NCBI GenBank assembly: GCA_015059495.1 | Contig: SVAI01000001.1 | Location: forward strand, 861,811-925,810 | Length of the DNA: 64,000 nt | Reading direction: 5' to 3' | DNA from: Bacillota bacterium | GTDB lineage: Bacteria; Bacillota_I; Bacilli_A; RF39; UBA660 | In this document: in pieces, positions 46,933 to 55,795 of the stretch | How the letters are laid out: each line of letters opens with the position of its first letter | Position numbering within the stretch: position 1 is the stretch's first letter | Made by a program: the position numbers and the translations under genes | The notes under the pieces: model-generated | Databases searched by the model: none | What the model saw: the letters and a program-made list of their open reading frames with translations, nothing else | Told to the model about the DNA's origin: nothing

Positions 46933-47895
46933 ATGAAAAATAAAATAATAATTATGATTAGTATATTTATATTGTTATTAAGTTCTATATTATTAACAAC
47001 TAAAAAAGATAATAATAAAATTAAATTAGCTGAAGTAACACACTCTATATTTTATGCACCAATGTATGTTGCTATAGAAAACAATTATTTTAAAGAAGAA
47101 GGATTAGATATAGATCTAACTTTAGTTAGTGGTGCAGATAAAGTTAGTGCTTCAGTTATATCAGGTGACAGTGACATTGGTTTTGCAGGACTTGAAGCAA
47201 CAATATATACCTACCTTGGAGGACAAGAGGATTACTTAGTTAACTTTGCTGGACTAACTAAAAGAGATGGACAATTTATTGTATCTAGAACTAAAGAAGA
47301 TTTTAATTTAAATAAGCTTAAAGGAAAAGAAATACTAGTTGGAAGAATAAATGGTATGCCTTCACTTAACTTTATTAACGCTTTAGATAATGAACATATA
47401 AATAAAGATAATATTAATATTAACTATAATGTTGATTATGCAAATCTATCTAGTGCATTTATCTCAGGTACTGGTGATTATGTTAACCTATTTGAACCTA
47501 ATGCCACTAAACTAGAAAAAGAAGGACTAGGACATATTGTCGCAAGCATAGGTAAATATTCTGGTGAAATGCCATATACTACATTCTTTACTAAAAAATT
47601 ATATTTAAATAATAATAAAGATACTATTAATAAATTTAAAAAAGCTATTAATAAAGGTTTAAAATATGTTCAAGAAAATGATTCAACTACTATTGCTAAA
47701 GTAATAGTTAATCAATTTAGTGATTTATCTATAAATGAACTATCTTTAATGATTCAAAGATATAAAGATAATGATACATGGTTATCTAATACTAATATAA
47801 CTAAAGAATCATATGATAATCTATCAAATCTATTATTTAATAACAAAATAATAGATAATAAAGTAGATTATAATATACTTGTTAATAATGACTAA
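46933..47895 (+). CDS. ABC transporter substrate-binding protein, NMT1/THI5-like
   Basis: 320 residues. An N-terminal membrane segment (about 4-22, no lipobox cysteine) anchors a periplasmic-binding fold: LAEVTHSIFYAPMYVAIENNYFKEEGLDIDL, then SGDSDIGFAGLEATIY and MPYTTFFTKKLY. This is the nitrate/taurine/thiamine-precursor (NMT1/SsuA) type; the ligand is unknown. AGGAGATG precedes the ATG. First gene of a plus-strand operon with ATPase and permease. No riboswitch fits in the 78 bp upstream. Confidence 0.85.
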   Translation: MKNKIIIMISIFILLLSSILLTTKKDNNKIKLAEVTHSIFYAPMYVAIENNYFKEEGLDIDLTLVSGADKVSASVISGDSDIGFAGLEATIYTYLGGQEDYLVNFAGLTKRDGQFIVSRTKEDFNLNKLKGKEILVGRINGMPSLNFINALDNEHINKDNININYNVDYANLSSAFISGTGDYVNLFEPNATKLEKEGLGHIVASIGKYSGEMPYTTFFTKKLYLNNNKDTINKFKKAINKGLKYVQENDSTTIAKVIVNQFSDLSINELSLMIQRYKDNDTWLSNTNITKESYDNLSNLLFNNKIIDNKVDYNILVNND

Positions 47896-48601
47896 GATAT
47901 TAACATTAAATAATATAAGTAAAAACTATAATGATATTAAAGTATTAGATAATATTAATATAGATATTAATAAAAATGATTTCATATCTTTAATTGGACC
48001 ATCAGGATGTGGTAAATCTACTCTACTTAATATAATATCTAATATAGATAAAGATTATATAGGTACAAAAGATATTAAAACTAATAATATATCTTATATG
48101 TTTCAAAATGATTGCCTATTACCTTGGTTAACTATATATCAAAATGCAACTCTATCTAAAATATTTAATAAAAATATAGATTATAAATATATAGATGAAT
48201 TATTAATTAAATATGGTTTATATGAATATAAAGATAAATATATAAATAGTTTATCTGGAGGATTAAAACAAAGACTAGCTCTAATTAGAGCCCTAGCAAC
48301 CAAACCAGATATTCTACTTTTAGATGAACCATTTAGTGCCCTTGACTTTCAAACCAGACTTAAACTAGAAGATGATGTTAAAACTATAACAACAAATAAT
48401 AATATAACCACTATTATGGTTACTCATGATATTAATGAAGCTATATCTATGTCAAATATTGTTATTACTTTATCTAATAAACCATCTAGAATAAAGAATA
48501 TATATAATATAGATATAAATGGTACTACTTTAGAAAAAAGATTAGATAATAAATTTAATTATTATTACAATTTAATATTAAGTGATCTAAATGAAGAATA
48601 A
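47888..48601 (+). CDS. ABC transporter ATP-binding protein (TauB/SsuB type)
   Basis: 237 residues. Walker A GPSGCGKSTLLN, Q-loop MFQNDCLLPWLTI, signature LSGGLKQRLALIRALATKPDILLLDEPFSALD and H-loop VTHDINEA are all intact. DCLLPW matches the TauB/SsuB subfamily. The ATG at 47888 overlaps the end of the substrate-binding protein gene by 8 bases. An earlier in-frame TTG is less likely. Confidence 0.93.
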   Translation: MTKILTLNNISKNYNDIKVLDNINIDINKNDFISLIGPSGCGKSTLLNIISNIDKDYIGTKDIKTNNISYMFQNDCLLPWLTIYQNATLSKIFNKNIDYKYIDELLIKYGLYEYKDKYINSLSGGLKQRLALIRALATKPDILLLDEPFSALDFQTRLKLEDDVKTITTNNNITTIMVTHDINEAISMSNIVITLSNKPSRIKNIYNIDINGTTLEKRLDNKFNYYYNLILSDLNEE

Positions 48602-49343
48602 AAAAATATTAATAATACAATTATTAATACTTATAATATTTATTATTACTTGGCAATACTTAAGTGATAATAAAATAATTAATTCATTTATCTTTTCTTC
48701 ACCTAAAAAAATATTATTATCTTTATATAATTTATATGTTAATAACAACTTATTTATTCACATATATACTACTATAAAAGAAATAATAATATCATTTATA
48801 TTAGGATTTATTATAAGCTTTATTTTAGCAATTATTTTATACTTATCTAATACCTTATATAAAATAGTAGACCCATACCTAAATGTCTTAAATTCACTAC
48901 CTAAAATAGCTCTAGGACCCATTCTAATAATAATACTAGGGGCTAATACTAAATCTATTATAATAATGGCACTACTTATAAATATATTAGTATGTTTTAA
49001 TTCTATTTATATAGGATTAATATCATGTAATAAATACTATTTATTATTATTTAAATCATATAATGCTACTAAAATACAAACTATTAAATACTTAATAATA
49101 CCTAATGCTTTAATTAATATAGTATCAGCATTAAAAATAAATATATCTATGACTTTAATAGGTGTTATTATGGGAGAATTCTTAGTATCTAAAGCAGGAC
49201 TAGGTTATTTAATTATATATGGTACTCAAGTATTTAATTTATCTTTAGTATATTCATCTATTATATTAATATTAATAATATCTTACTTAATATATATACC
49301 TATAATATTAATAGAAAATAAAATCAAGAAGATATCTTCTTGA
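48591..49343 (+). CDS. ABC transporter permease (TauC/SsuC type)
   Basis: 250 residues with six hydrophobic segments. The EAA-like loop lies near LNSLPKIALGPILIIILGANTKS, typical of nitrate/sulfonate/taurine permeases. It overlaps the ATPase gene by 11 bases. The stop codon TGA (49341-49343) lies within a terminator palindrome shared with the convergent rubrerythrin gene. Confidence 0.92.
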   Translation: MKNKKILIIQLLILIIFIITWQYLSDNKIINSFIFSSPKKILLSLYNLYVNNNLFIHIYTTIKEIIISFILGFIISFILAIILYLSNTLYKIVDPYLNVLNSLPKIALGPILIIILGANTKSIIIMALLINILVCFNSIYIGLISCNKYYLLLFKSYNATKIQTIKYLIIPNALINIVSALKINISMTLIGVIMGEFLVSKAGLGYLIIYGTQVFNLSLVYSSIILILIISYLIYIPIILIENKIKKISS

Positions 49344-49346
49344 TTT
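49321..49346. terminator. Bidirectional terminator between permease and rubrerythrin genes
   Basis: A perfect 26-bp palindrome (AAATCAAGAAGAT and its complement) with T-tracts on both strands. The permease stop TGA is in the second arm; the rubrerythrin stop lies 7 bp beyond. Confidence 0.9.
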
Positions 49347-49352
49347 TTATTC

Positions 49353-49892
49353 TTAATAATTCTCAGCCTTTAATTCAAAGAAACTTTGTGGATGAGCACA
49401 TACAGGACATACTTCAGGTGCTTTCTTACCTACTACTACATGTCCACAATTTCTACAAATCCAAATCTTATCATCATCTTTACTAAATACTACTTCATCT
49501 TCAATATTCTTTAGTAACTTTCTAAATCTTTCTTCATGATGACGTTCAATTTCTCCAACTTGTCTAAACTTAATAGCTAATGCTTTAAATCCTTCTTCTT
49601 CAGCTACTTTAGCAAACTCTTCATACATGTCTGTCCATTCATAGTTTTCACCTTCAGCAGCATCAAGTAAATTTTCTTTAGTTGATGGAACACTACCATT
49701 ATGTAATTCTTTAAACCACATTTTAGCATGTTCTTTTTCATTATTAGCAGTTTCTTCAAATAAAGCTGCTATTTGTTCATAACCATCCTTCTTAGCTTTA
49801 GATGCATAATAAGTATATTTATTTCTAGCTTGTGATTCACCAGCAAATGCAGCAAGTAAATTCTTTTCAGTTTGACTTCCTTTTAATTCCAT
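49353..49892 (-). CDS. rbr: Rubrerythrin
   Basis: 179 residues from the ATG at 49890-49892 behind AAGGAGAT; the longer reading lacks a ribosome binding site. N-terminal diiron four-helix domain ([38 protein letters not shown]) and C-terminal rubredoxin-like iron site (WICRNCGHV...CPVCAHP). It reduces peroxide, a usual defence in anaerobes, which suggests an anaerobic or microaerophilic habitat. Own promoter. Confidence 0.96.
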   Translation of the reverse strand: MELKGSQTEKNLLAAFAGESQARNKYTYYASKAKKDGYEQIAALFEETANNEKEHAKMWFKELHNGSVPSTKENLLDAAEGENYEWTDMYEEFAKVAEEEGFKALAIKFRQVGEIERHHEERFRKLLKNIEDEVVFSKDDDKIWICRNCGHVVVGKKAPEVCPVCAHPQSFFELKAENY

Positions 49893-49917
49893 AAGATCTC
49901 CTTCTTTCTTAAAAGAT

Positions 49918-49946
49918 ATTGTATCATAATAAAATAAAAAAGTCAC
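49918..49946 (-). promoter_or_regulatory. Promoter of rubrerythrin gene
   Basis: -35 GTGACT (49941-49946), 17-bp spacer, -10 TACAAT (49918-49923). The -35 lies in the 3' arm of the preceding terminator. Confidence 0.5.
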
Positions 49947-49963
49947 ATTACATTTGTGACTTT
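49939..49963 (-). terminator. Terminator of the 49948-50193 gene
   Basis: A 9-bp stem (AAAGTCACA/TGTGACTTT) with a 7-nt loop containing the stop codon (49948-49950), followed by T. Confidence 0.85.
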
Positions 49964-50193
49964 AAGATTCTTGTTAAAATAACAATCATTTCAGGATCAG
50001 TAACTGCTTTAACATAAGCATCTGTTCCTTGAATCATTTCCTCTAAGATTTTTACCTTATTTGGAATAATATCTTTATTTTCATCTACTCCCATGGCTAA
50101 GAAATATTTTATTCCCCCATACATAGTTTCATTAAGTAGAACATATTTTTCACTATTAGCAAGTGTAATAATTGTATTAATTTTTAATCCCAT
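49948..50193 (-). CDS. Small protein, possibly DUF1292-like
   Basis: 81 residues, soluble. [29 protein letters not shown] followed by VKILEE resembles the short beta-sheet protein family DUF1292, but the match is not certain. It lies 22 bp after the 50215-51354 gene, probably in one operon, with its own terminator. AAGGAAG precedes the ATG. Confidence 0.6.
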   Translation of the reverse strand: MGLKINTIITLANSEKYVLLNETMYGGIKYFLAMGVDENKDIIPNKVKILEEMIQGTDAYVKAVTDPEMIVILTRILKSQM

Positions 50194-50214
50194 TTTTATT
50201 CTTCCTTTCTATTC

Positions 50215-51354
50215 CTATGCGGCTCTTACTAGAGTCTTTTCTTCTTCAGGTAGTAAACTAATATTTTCTTCTTCGCTTACTTCATCTTGATTTTGTAAAC
50301 TAACACCAAGTGGTTCTTGAGCAATTACTTTAACAAAATCAGCAGGTATTTTAGCATAGTCATTTTTAGCACCTTCTACATTAAATTCTTCTTCATCATC
50401 TACAACATGTAGTGTTTGTTCAGAACCATAACTAGCTTCTAATTCATCAGCTGCTTCTCTTAAATCTTGAATATTGTTTTGAACATCTTCAATCTTTTCA
50501 TCTACTTGAGCTTCAGCATCTTGAATTTGTGCAAAATAACTATCAGTATCAAATACTCCTTCTTGATTTTCTTCAGTAGCCTCTTCTTTAACTTCATCAG
50601 TTGTTTCTTCTTTTGATTGTTCTTCTAGAACTTCTTCTTTTTCTTCATCTTCTATAGAATGAGTTTCAACATTTACTGGGTTAAATTCTTCATCAACTGC
50701 ATCTTGTACAATTAATGGTTTTTCATTGTCAATAATTGAATCTACAGATTTATTTAATTCATCAAAAGTTGCTTCAAAATCTTCGATTTTATAATCTTTA
50801 TCGGTTTCTTCAACTTTTTCTACTTTTTCAATGTCTTCTTTAACTTCCTCTTTATCTTCTTCGATAACAGGAGTTTTTTCAACCTCTACTTCTTCTTTTT
50901 CTTCATACTTTTCGGCATTCTTATTATTTAATAAATCTTCAGCTTTATCAACTTTTTCTTGAGTTATATTAATTACTTCAGTAAATAAACTATTTAATCT
51001 TTCAGATGTATTCTTTTGATCATCATAAGTAAATACATTACCAGTTAAATTAGATCTAACATCTTCTAAATCTTCTAATTGTTTCTTAGCTTCATTAACT
51101 GCAGCATGTAATGCATTAGCAGTAGCACTAATTTCTTCACTAGAAGCAATACTATCAAACTTAACAGAGTTCATATGATTTAAGAATCTATAATCTAAAG
51201 TAGCTAATAGCTTTTTAATATCTTTATTCTTAAATGCTGTATAAGCTCCATTATTAGAAGATATTTCTTTTCCTCTCTTTTCAAAGTCTTCAACATCTTT
51301 ATTAATAATTTCTTCAATGCCTTGAGCTTCTTTAATAAAATCAAAGTTTTCCAT
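50215..51354 (-). CDS. Large acidic coiled-coil protein, unknown
   Basis: About 379 residues from the ATG at 51352-51354, which follows GGGTGA. Helical N-terminus (about 1-130), then a very acidic, E/D/K-rich low-complexity stretch (about 140-300), then another helical region with EAQVDEKIEDVQNNIQDLREAADELEA. It has no signal or membrane segment. Such proteins are often cell-division or chromosome-associated scaffolds, but I cannot assign it. Promoter with extended -10 upstream. Confidence 0.7.
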   Translation of the reverse strand: MENFDFIKEAQGIEEIINKDVEDFEKRGKEISSNNGAYTAFKNKDIKKLLATLDYRFLNHMNSVKFDSIASSEEISATANALHAAVNEAKKQLEDLEDVRSNLTGNVFTYDDQKNTSERLNSLFTEVINITQEKVDKAEDLLNNKNAEKYEEKEEVEVEKTPVIEEDKEEVKEDIEKVEKVEETDKDYKIEDFEATFDELNKSVDSIIDNEKPLIVQDAVDEEFNPVNVETHSIEDEEKEEVLEEQSKEETTDEVKEEATEENQEGVFDTDSYFAQIQDAEAQVDEKIEDVQNNIQDLREAADELEASYGSEQTLHVVDDEEEFNVEGAKNDYAKIPADFVKVIAQEPLGVSLQNQDEVSEEENISLLPEEEKTLVRAA

Positions 51355-51388
51355 AATCTTCACCCATTCTATTATTAATACTATTAAT

Positions 51389-51417
51389 ATTTTAACATGA
51401 ATGTCAATGGTTTGCAA
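51389..51417 (-). promoter_or_regulatory. Promoter of the 50215-51354 gene
   Basis: -35 TTGCAA (51412-51417), 17-bp spacer, extended -10 TGT-TAAAAT (51389-51394). A TTGACA is also present in the spacer but is at the wrong distance. Confidence 0.65.
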
Positions 51418-51435
51418 TGTATTTTTCTAATAAAA

Positions 51436-51462
51436 AAATAAGACTTAAATTAAGCCTTATTT
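51436..51462 (-). terminator. Terminator of secE-nusG
   Basis: A 13-bp stem with G-U pairs (AAATAAGGCTTAA/TTAAGTCTTATTT) and seven T; the nusG stop codon (51450-51452) is at its centre. Confidence 0.85.
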
Positions 51463-51983
51463 ACTTGGAATAATTCTACTTCAACTGGAGTTTCTTGACC
51501 AAATAAATCAATTAATACATTTAATCTATTATTATCTTTATCAACTGTATCAATTCTACCAGTCATACCCTTAAATGGACCATCAATGATATTAACAGTA
51601 TCTCCAACTTTAAGGTCAGAATCACTATCTAATCTAGACATACCCATAGTAGCTAGAACTTTATCTATTTCTTGAGGTAATAATGGTGTAGGTTTAGCAC
51701 CCTTACCACTTGATCCGATAAATCCTGTAACACCTGGTGTATTTCTAACAATATACCAAGCTTCATCACTCATTACCATTTCAACTAAAATATATCCAGG
51801 AAACATTTTCTTAGTTTTTTCTTTTTTAACACCATCTTTAATTTCTACTTCAGTAGTTTCAGGAACTATGATTCTAAAGATATGATCTTGCATTTCCATA
51901 GATTCAATCTTAGATTCTAATTTTTCCTTAACCTTTTGTTCATGACCAGAATAAGTGTTAACTACATACCATAACTTTTCCAT
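51450..51983 (-). CDS. nusG: Transcription termination/antitermination factor NusG
   Basis: 177 residues. NGN domain (WYVVNTYSGHEQKVKEKLE, KKMFPGYILVEMVMSDEAWYIVRNTPGVTGFIG) and C-terminal KOW domain (VGDTVNIIDGPFKGMTGRIDTVDKDNNRLNVLI). It binds RNA polymerase and links it to other factors; in Bacilli it mainly affects pausing. The ATG overlaps the secE stop (TAATG). Confidence 0.98.
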   Translation of the reverse strand: MEKLWYVVNTYSGHEQKVKEKLESKIESMEMQDHIFRIIVPETTEVEIKDGVKKEKTKKMFPGYILVEMVMSDEAWYIVRNTPGVTGFIGSSGKGAKPTPLLPQEIDKVLATMGMSRLDSDSDLKVGDTVNIIDGPFKGMTGRIDTVDKDNNRLNVLIDLFGQETPVEVELFQVNKA

Positions 51984-52192
51984 TAAATAAACATCTCCTT
52001 AATCCATGAAGCTAATAATATAATTAGTTCAAAAAATCCTACCATAAATAATACTAAAAATATAGTAGTTAAAGAATATTTAACTGTATCTTTAACACTT
52101 GCTAGATGAACCTTTTTCATTTCTTCTCTAACACCTTTAAAAAATGATTCCTTTTTTACTTTTTCTTTTTTAACTTTCTTTTCCTTAGCCAT
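51983..52192 (-). CDS. secE: Preprotein translocase subunit SecE
   Basis: 69 residues: basic N-terminus (KEKKVKKEKVKKE), the SFFKGVREEMKKVHLASVKDT amphipathic helix and one membrane segment. It holds SecY together. The ATG at 52190-52192 follows AGAGGTG; an in-frame GTG there is not the start. rpmG, usual just upstream, is absent. The promoter -35 sits in the sigH terminator. Confidence 0.95.
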   Translation of the reverse strand: MAKEKKVKKEKVKKESFFKGVREEMKKVHLASVKDTVKYSLTTIFLVLFMVGFFELIILLASWIKEMFI

Positions 52193-52246
52193 TTTTTTCA
52201 CCTCTATTTTTTTTCAAAATAAAAACACCTCTCCGTGTTCAATTAG

Positions 52247-52275
52247 ATAATACTATAAATATAATAAAAATGCAA
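52247..52275 (-). promoter_or_regulatory. Promoter of secE-nusG
   Basis: -35 TTGCAT (52270-52275), 17-bp spacer, -10 TATTAT (52247-52252). The -35 is the 3' arm of the sigH terminator. Confidence 0.7.
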
Positions 52276-52289
52276 GTAAAACTTGCATT
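52269..52289 (-). terminator. Terminator of sigH
   Basis: A 9-bp perfect stem (AATGCAAGT/ACTTGCATT) with loop TTT and a T-rich tail. The stop codon (52288-52290) overlaps the stem and the other arm is the secE -35 box. Confidence 0.85.
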
Positions 52290-52914
52290 ATTCCTCTACT
52301 AATAAAGTATTTCTAACTTTATTTTTAATTCTTTGTATAGCATTATCTACAGACTTAACACTCATGTTTAAAATACTTGCTATATCATTATAATTTAAAC
52401 CCTCTAACATTAAAGATAATACATCTTTTTCATTAACTGATAAATCATTATATATTGAAGATATTAAATCATTATATCGTTCATCTCTAGTTAATCTAGT
52501 TAAAGGATCATTTTCATTATTATCAGATATAATATCTGCTAAAGTTGAATTATAATTCTTATATTCATGTTCTAAACTAAGTGCTTCATTAAGCATCAAG
52601 TTTTTCTTTCTGCTTGCCTTAAGCAAAAACGCATGCAATCTTCTTTCAACGCAAAGTGAAATAAAAGTTTTTAAAGATGCATTAGACTCATCTTTAAAAC
52701 TAAGCAGTGCATCAGAAAACCCAACTAATGCTTCTTGGTTTAAGTCTTTCATATCAATACCTAACTTTAATGCTATATTTCTATATTTTTTAACCATATA
52801 ACTAACTATATATCTATATTTATTATAGATGATATCTTTAGCATTATCATCAGATTCTCTAATCATCATTAGTAATTCATCATCACTAATATCTTTATAA
52901 TCCAAACTTATCAC
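52288..52914 (-). CDS. sigH: Sigma-70 family factor, SigH-like
   Basis: 208 residues. Region 2 (IYNKYRYIVSYMVKKYRN, DMKDLNQEALVGFSDALLSF) and region 4 (LSVNEKDVLSLMLEGLNYNDIASILNMSVKSVDNAIQRIKNKVRN) are complete. The position between rlmB and secE-nusG is that of B. subtilis sigH, which controls competence and stationary-phase genes. Whether this lineage sporulates or is competent cannot be judged; no such genes are in the window. Confidence 0.88.
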   Translation of the reverse strand: MISLDYKDISDDELLMMIRESDDNAKDIIYNKYRYIVSYMVKKYRNIALKLGIDMKDLNQEALVGFSDALLSFKDESNASLKTFISLCVERRLHAFLLKASRKKNLMLNEALSLEHEYKNYNSTLADIISDNNENDPLTRLTRDERYNDLISSIYNDLSVNEKDVLSLMLEGLNYNDIASILNMSVKSVDNAIQRIKNKVRNTLLVEE

Positions 52915-52929
52915 CTCTTTTTACTATTA

Positions 52930-53610
52930 CTATCTACTAATTAAATCATATATTAAAATACTTGCTGCTACACTAGCATTAAGTGAATTAACATGTCCAT
53001 TCATTGGAAGAGATACTATTTCATCACAGTTCTTTCTAACAAGTGAAGAAATACCATTACCTTCAGCACCAATAACAAGTACTACCTTATCAGAATAACT
53101 AACCTTTTTATATGGTGTACCATCCATATCAGCACCATATATAAAATAGCCTTTATCTTTTAATGTATTAATAGCATTAACTAAATTAGTAACTCTAGCT
53201 ATTTTTACATAATTTAAAGCTCCAGTAGAAGTCTTCATAACTGTTTCATTAACATCTACACTTCTATCTTTAGGTATAACTATTGACTTAATACCTGCTG
53301 CTTCAACAGTTCTAATAATAGCACCTAAATTATGAGGATCCTCTAAATGATCTAACATAACTATTACATTATCACTAAATAATTCTTCTAAAGAATAATA
53401 TTCATAATCATCTACTATTGCAAGTAAACCTTGATTATTAGCTTCCATCTTATTTAATTTAAAAGAATCAATACTTTCATAATGTACTTTATTTAATTTA
53501 ATTAATTTAATAATCTCTTGATCACTAAACTTATTAGATAAATAAACTTTCTTTAAACTTTTAGGATTATTTAATGCTTCCTTTAAAGCATTCTTACTAG
53601 TTATTTTCAT
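52930..53610 (-). CDS. rlmB: 23S rRNA 2'-O-ribose methyltransferase, RlmB/SpoU family
   Basis: About 226 residues. N-terminal substrate-binding region, then the SPOUT knot with VIMLDHLEDPHNLGAIIRTVEAAG, VLVIGAEGNGISSLVRKNCDEIVSLPM and the closing SLNASVAASILIYDLI. In E. coli RlmB methylates G2251 of 23S rRNA. The ATG at 53608-53610 overlaps mrnC; an in-frame TTG nine bases earlier is less likely. It sits 15 bp before sigH. Confidence 0.93.
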   Translation of the reverse strand: MKITSKNALKEALNNPKSLKKVYLSNKFSDQEIIKLIKLNKVHYESIDSFKLNKMEANNQGLLAIVDDYEYYSLEELFSDNVIVMLDHLEDPHNLGAIIRTVEAAGIKSIVIPKDRSVDVNETVMKTSTGALNYVKIARVTNLVNAINTLKDKGYFIYGADMDGTPYKKVSYSDKVVLVIGAEGNGISSLVRKNCDEIVSLPMNGHVNSLNASVAASILIYDLISR

Positions 53611-53968
53611 AATTATCAAAAATGAAATTCATTATTTCATTTATCCTTTCTTCTTTTTTATCATAATATAAATATCCAAGTAAACATTCTAAAGATGTTG
53701 CAAATCTATAAGTAACTATATCAGCATGTTTAGCTTTAGTTCCTTTTGCATTTCTACCCCATCTTACTATTTCAAGTTCCTCTTCATTTAAGTAATTTTC
53801 ATTAATTAAAAATTCCAATATCTTTCTTTGAGATACAGCACTAACATAGTACATAGAACTCTTAGTTAAATCTTTAACTTTAGATATATTCTTATCTATT
53901 AAATATTTTCTTACATAAAATTCATATATTGCATCACCTAAGTATGCATATACTAAAGCATTTTTCAT
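53597..53968 (-). CDS. mrnC: Mini-ribonuclease III
   Basis: 123 residues. It is RNase III without the double-stranded RNA-binding domain. LVYAYLGDAIYEFYVRKYLI contains the catalytic motif (compare the RNase III signature), and RWGRNAKGTKAKHADIVTYRFATSLECLLGYLY is diagnostic. In B. subtilis MrnC matures the ends of 23S rRNA, whose processing stem is visible in this window. It overlaps rlmB by 14 bases and starts the mrnC-rlmB-sigH unit. Promoter with weak -35 TTTAAA and -10 TAATAT upstream. Confidence 0.95.
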   Translation of the reverse strand: MKNALVYAYLGDAIYEFYVRKYLIDKNISKVKDLTKSSMYYVSAVSQRKILEFLINENYLNEEELEIVRWGRNAKGTKAKHADIVTYRFATSLECLLGYLYYDKKEERINEIMNFIFDNYENN

Positions 53969-54017
53969 AAAACATCACTCGTACAAGATATTATCATAAA
54001 TTTATTAAAATTTAAAG

Positions 54018-54764
54018 TTATTTAGATTGTTTTAATTCTCTTAAATTAACTTTAGAATTTTCATAATTAATATTATATCTATCTAATAATTCTTCTAAAT
54101 AAATATCTCTATTAAAGATTAATTGAATATATCTAATAATTTCTTTCTTATATTCTTCATTAGATCTATTATATAATCTATAAAGATTTAAAGCTTGTAA
54201 TAAAGAATAAATATATCTAGAGTTTTCTTCTTTATGTTCTGGATCATATAAATATCCAATCGCAGCACTTAATTCAACTAATCTATCATTAATTCTATTA
54301 TCATACTTAATTCTATCACTATATAATAATTCCATAAATATAGGTAATAACTCTTTATTTAAGATATTATTCATATTATAACTACTATCTACTTGGGTAT
54401 GTACTAATTCATGAATATAATTAATTCTAGGTGCGTAATTATTTCTATTTCTAACATTTATATAAGGATATAAAACTTTATTAAACTGTTTATCAACAAT
54501 AGTATCCAGTATAGATCTATTATCATCAGATAAATTAATATCAATATACTGAGGACTAAGTTCCATTTCGACATCACTACGTAAAGTATAGGCTCTATGT
54601 AATTTTAAACCTAATTCTTCAAAGAAATAAATTTGTTGCCTTAATATTACTTCATTAATTCTACTTTCTTCATATTCAAATCCCTTATTTATAATACTAT
54701 CATCATGCATTATATCTAGTTGTAAATTATGTAAATAACCATCAACTTCAATAACCTTTTCCAT
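54018..54764 (-). CDS. Soluble HEXXH-motif protein, possible metallopeptidase
   Basis: About 248 residues from the ATG at 54762-54764 after AAGGAGG. NYIHELVHTQ gives HEXXH at residues 118-122. A glutamate about 20-26 residues further (KELLPIFMELLY) could be the third zinc ligand as in gluzincins. The rest is charged and helical, with no signal peptide. I do not recognise the family, so a peptidase role is only suggested by the motif. It follows the L,D-transpeptidase gene closely and has no obvious promoter of its own. Confidence 0.6.
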   Translation of the reverse strand: MEKVIEVDGYLHNLQLDIMHDDSIINKGFEYEESRINEVILRQQIYFFEELGLKLHRAYTLRSDVEMELSPQYIDINLSDDNRSILDTIVDKQFNKVLYPYINVRNRNNYAPRINYIHELVHTQVDSSYNMNNILNKELLPIFMELLYSDRIKYDNRINDRLVELSAAIGYLYDPEHKEENSRYIYSLLQALNLYRLYNRSNEEYKKEIIRYIQLIFNRDIYLEELLDRYNINYENSKVNLRELKQSK

Positions 54765-54786
54765 AATATTCCTCCTTATAAACAAA

Positions 54787-54808
54787 ATAAGCCATTTTCA
54801 TGGCTTAT
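54787..54808 (-). terminator. Terminator of the L,D-transpeptidase gene
   Basis: A 9-bp perfect stem (ATAAGCCAT/ATGGCTTAT) with loop GAAA and a short TTTTG tail; the stop codon (54805-54807) is in the stem. The short T-tract may allow read-through into the next gene. Confidence 0.75.
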
Positions 54809-55725
54809 GGTCTAACTATAGCATCGTCACCTTTATCAAGTACATTATAAACTGTTTGAGCTGTTCTTTTTTTAGCATTAACACATCCATGAGATCTTAT
54901 ATTAGGTAATTCAAATCTATTTTCAAAATCTGCTTCACTTCTCCAACTAGCATCGTGAATATATTCTTGGTGTTCTTTATTATACATTACACAATAATCT
55001 ACATATGCTTCATATGGTTTTCCAGTATCTTGATCTACTCCGTGCATTTTATAACCAGTTTTTTTATCATATACCTTGAAGTCACCTTGATCAGTTTCAT
55101 GATTTTTTCTACCAGTAATAACAGGTGCTTCTAATATTAAATTACAATCTTGATATAAATATAACATTAAATCAGATTCATCTACAACAACAAAAGAATC
55201 ACTAAGTGTTCTTAAATTATCACTCTTAACATATCCTAATGTATCATCCATATAAACTAATGACCAAGAACCAACAGTCTTAACTAAACCACCAACTGCT
55301 TGTTTTTCAACATTAACTACACTAGTTACTCCATTGTTATCTTCAACATACATAGTACAATCATTCATAAATTCTACCATGTTTACAAAGTTATATTTAG
55401 ATATCAAATTACATTTATTACATTCAACAAATCCAATTGAATCATTATATTTAACTTCGTAGAACCCTTCATCCCATAAACAATTAAATGGTAAATCTTT
55501 ATTCTCTTCTAATGTTCCAATTACATTATTACATTCTACACTATCATATATATTTATATCTTCTAAAGCTTTTACGTATGTTTTCTTATCTATTTTAGTA
55601 TCACCCATAACTACTTCTTTATCTTCAAGTTCATTAGCACATGCTTCAACTGAATTAAAAGAACTAACAGCCATAGCAATAAGCATACCTATAAGTTTAG
55701 CTTTTTTACTAATATTGTTTTTCAT
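54805..55725 (-). CDS. Secreted L,D-transpeptidase (YkuD) with SH3-like region
   Basis: 306 residues. Signal peptide (about 1-30, ending SVEACANE; no lipobox), then a ~150-residue region with SH3-like strands. The YkuD domain has the catalytic motif RSHGCVNAKKR (HGC near residue 280), preceded by KMHGVDQDTG. L,D-transpeptidases make 3-3 cross-links in peptidoglycan or attach other proteins. AAGGGG ribosome binding site; promoter upstream; divergent from the XRE gene. Confidence 0.88.
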   Translation of the reverse strand: MKNNISKKAKLIGMLIAMAVSSFNSVEACANELEDKEVVMGDTKIDKKTYVKALEDINIYDSVECNNVIGTLEENKDLPFNCLWDEGFYEVKYNDSIGFVECNKCNLISKYNFVNMVEFMNDCTMYVEDNNGVTSVVNVEKQAVGGLVKTVGSWSLVYMDDTLGYVKSDNLRTLSDSFVVVDESDLMLYLYQDCNLILEAPVITGRKNHETDQGDFKVYDKKTGYKMHGVDQDTGKPYEAYVDYCVMYNKEHQEYIHDASWRSEADFENRFELPNIRSHGCVNAKKRTAQTVYNVLDKGDDAIVRP

Positions 55726-55760
55726 GTTGTCAAAACCCCTTCTTCTTTAAAACGTTGTAT

Positions 55761-55789
55761 ATCTTACTACTTTTCATTATAAAAGTCAA
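55761..55789 (-). promoter_or_regulatory. Promoter of the L,D-transpeptidase gene
   Basis: -35 TTGACT (55784-55789), 17-bp spacer, -10 TAAGAT (55761-55766). Confidence 0.7.
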
Positions 55790-55795
55790 ATATTG

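Noticed and set aside
52202..52246. rpmG or a leader peptide before secE
   Set aside because: Only a nine-codon TTG frame exists and the L33 cysteines are absent; the small AACAC/GTGTT hairpin is too weak to call.
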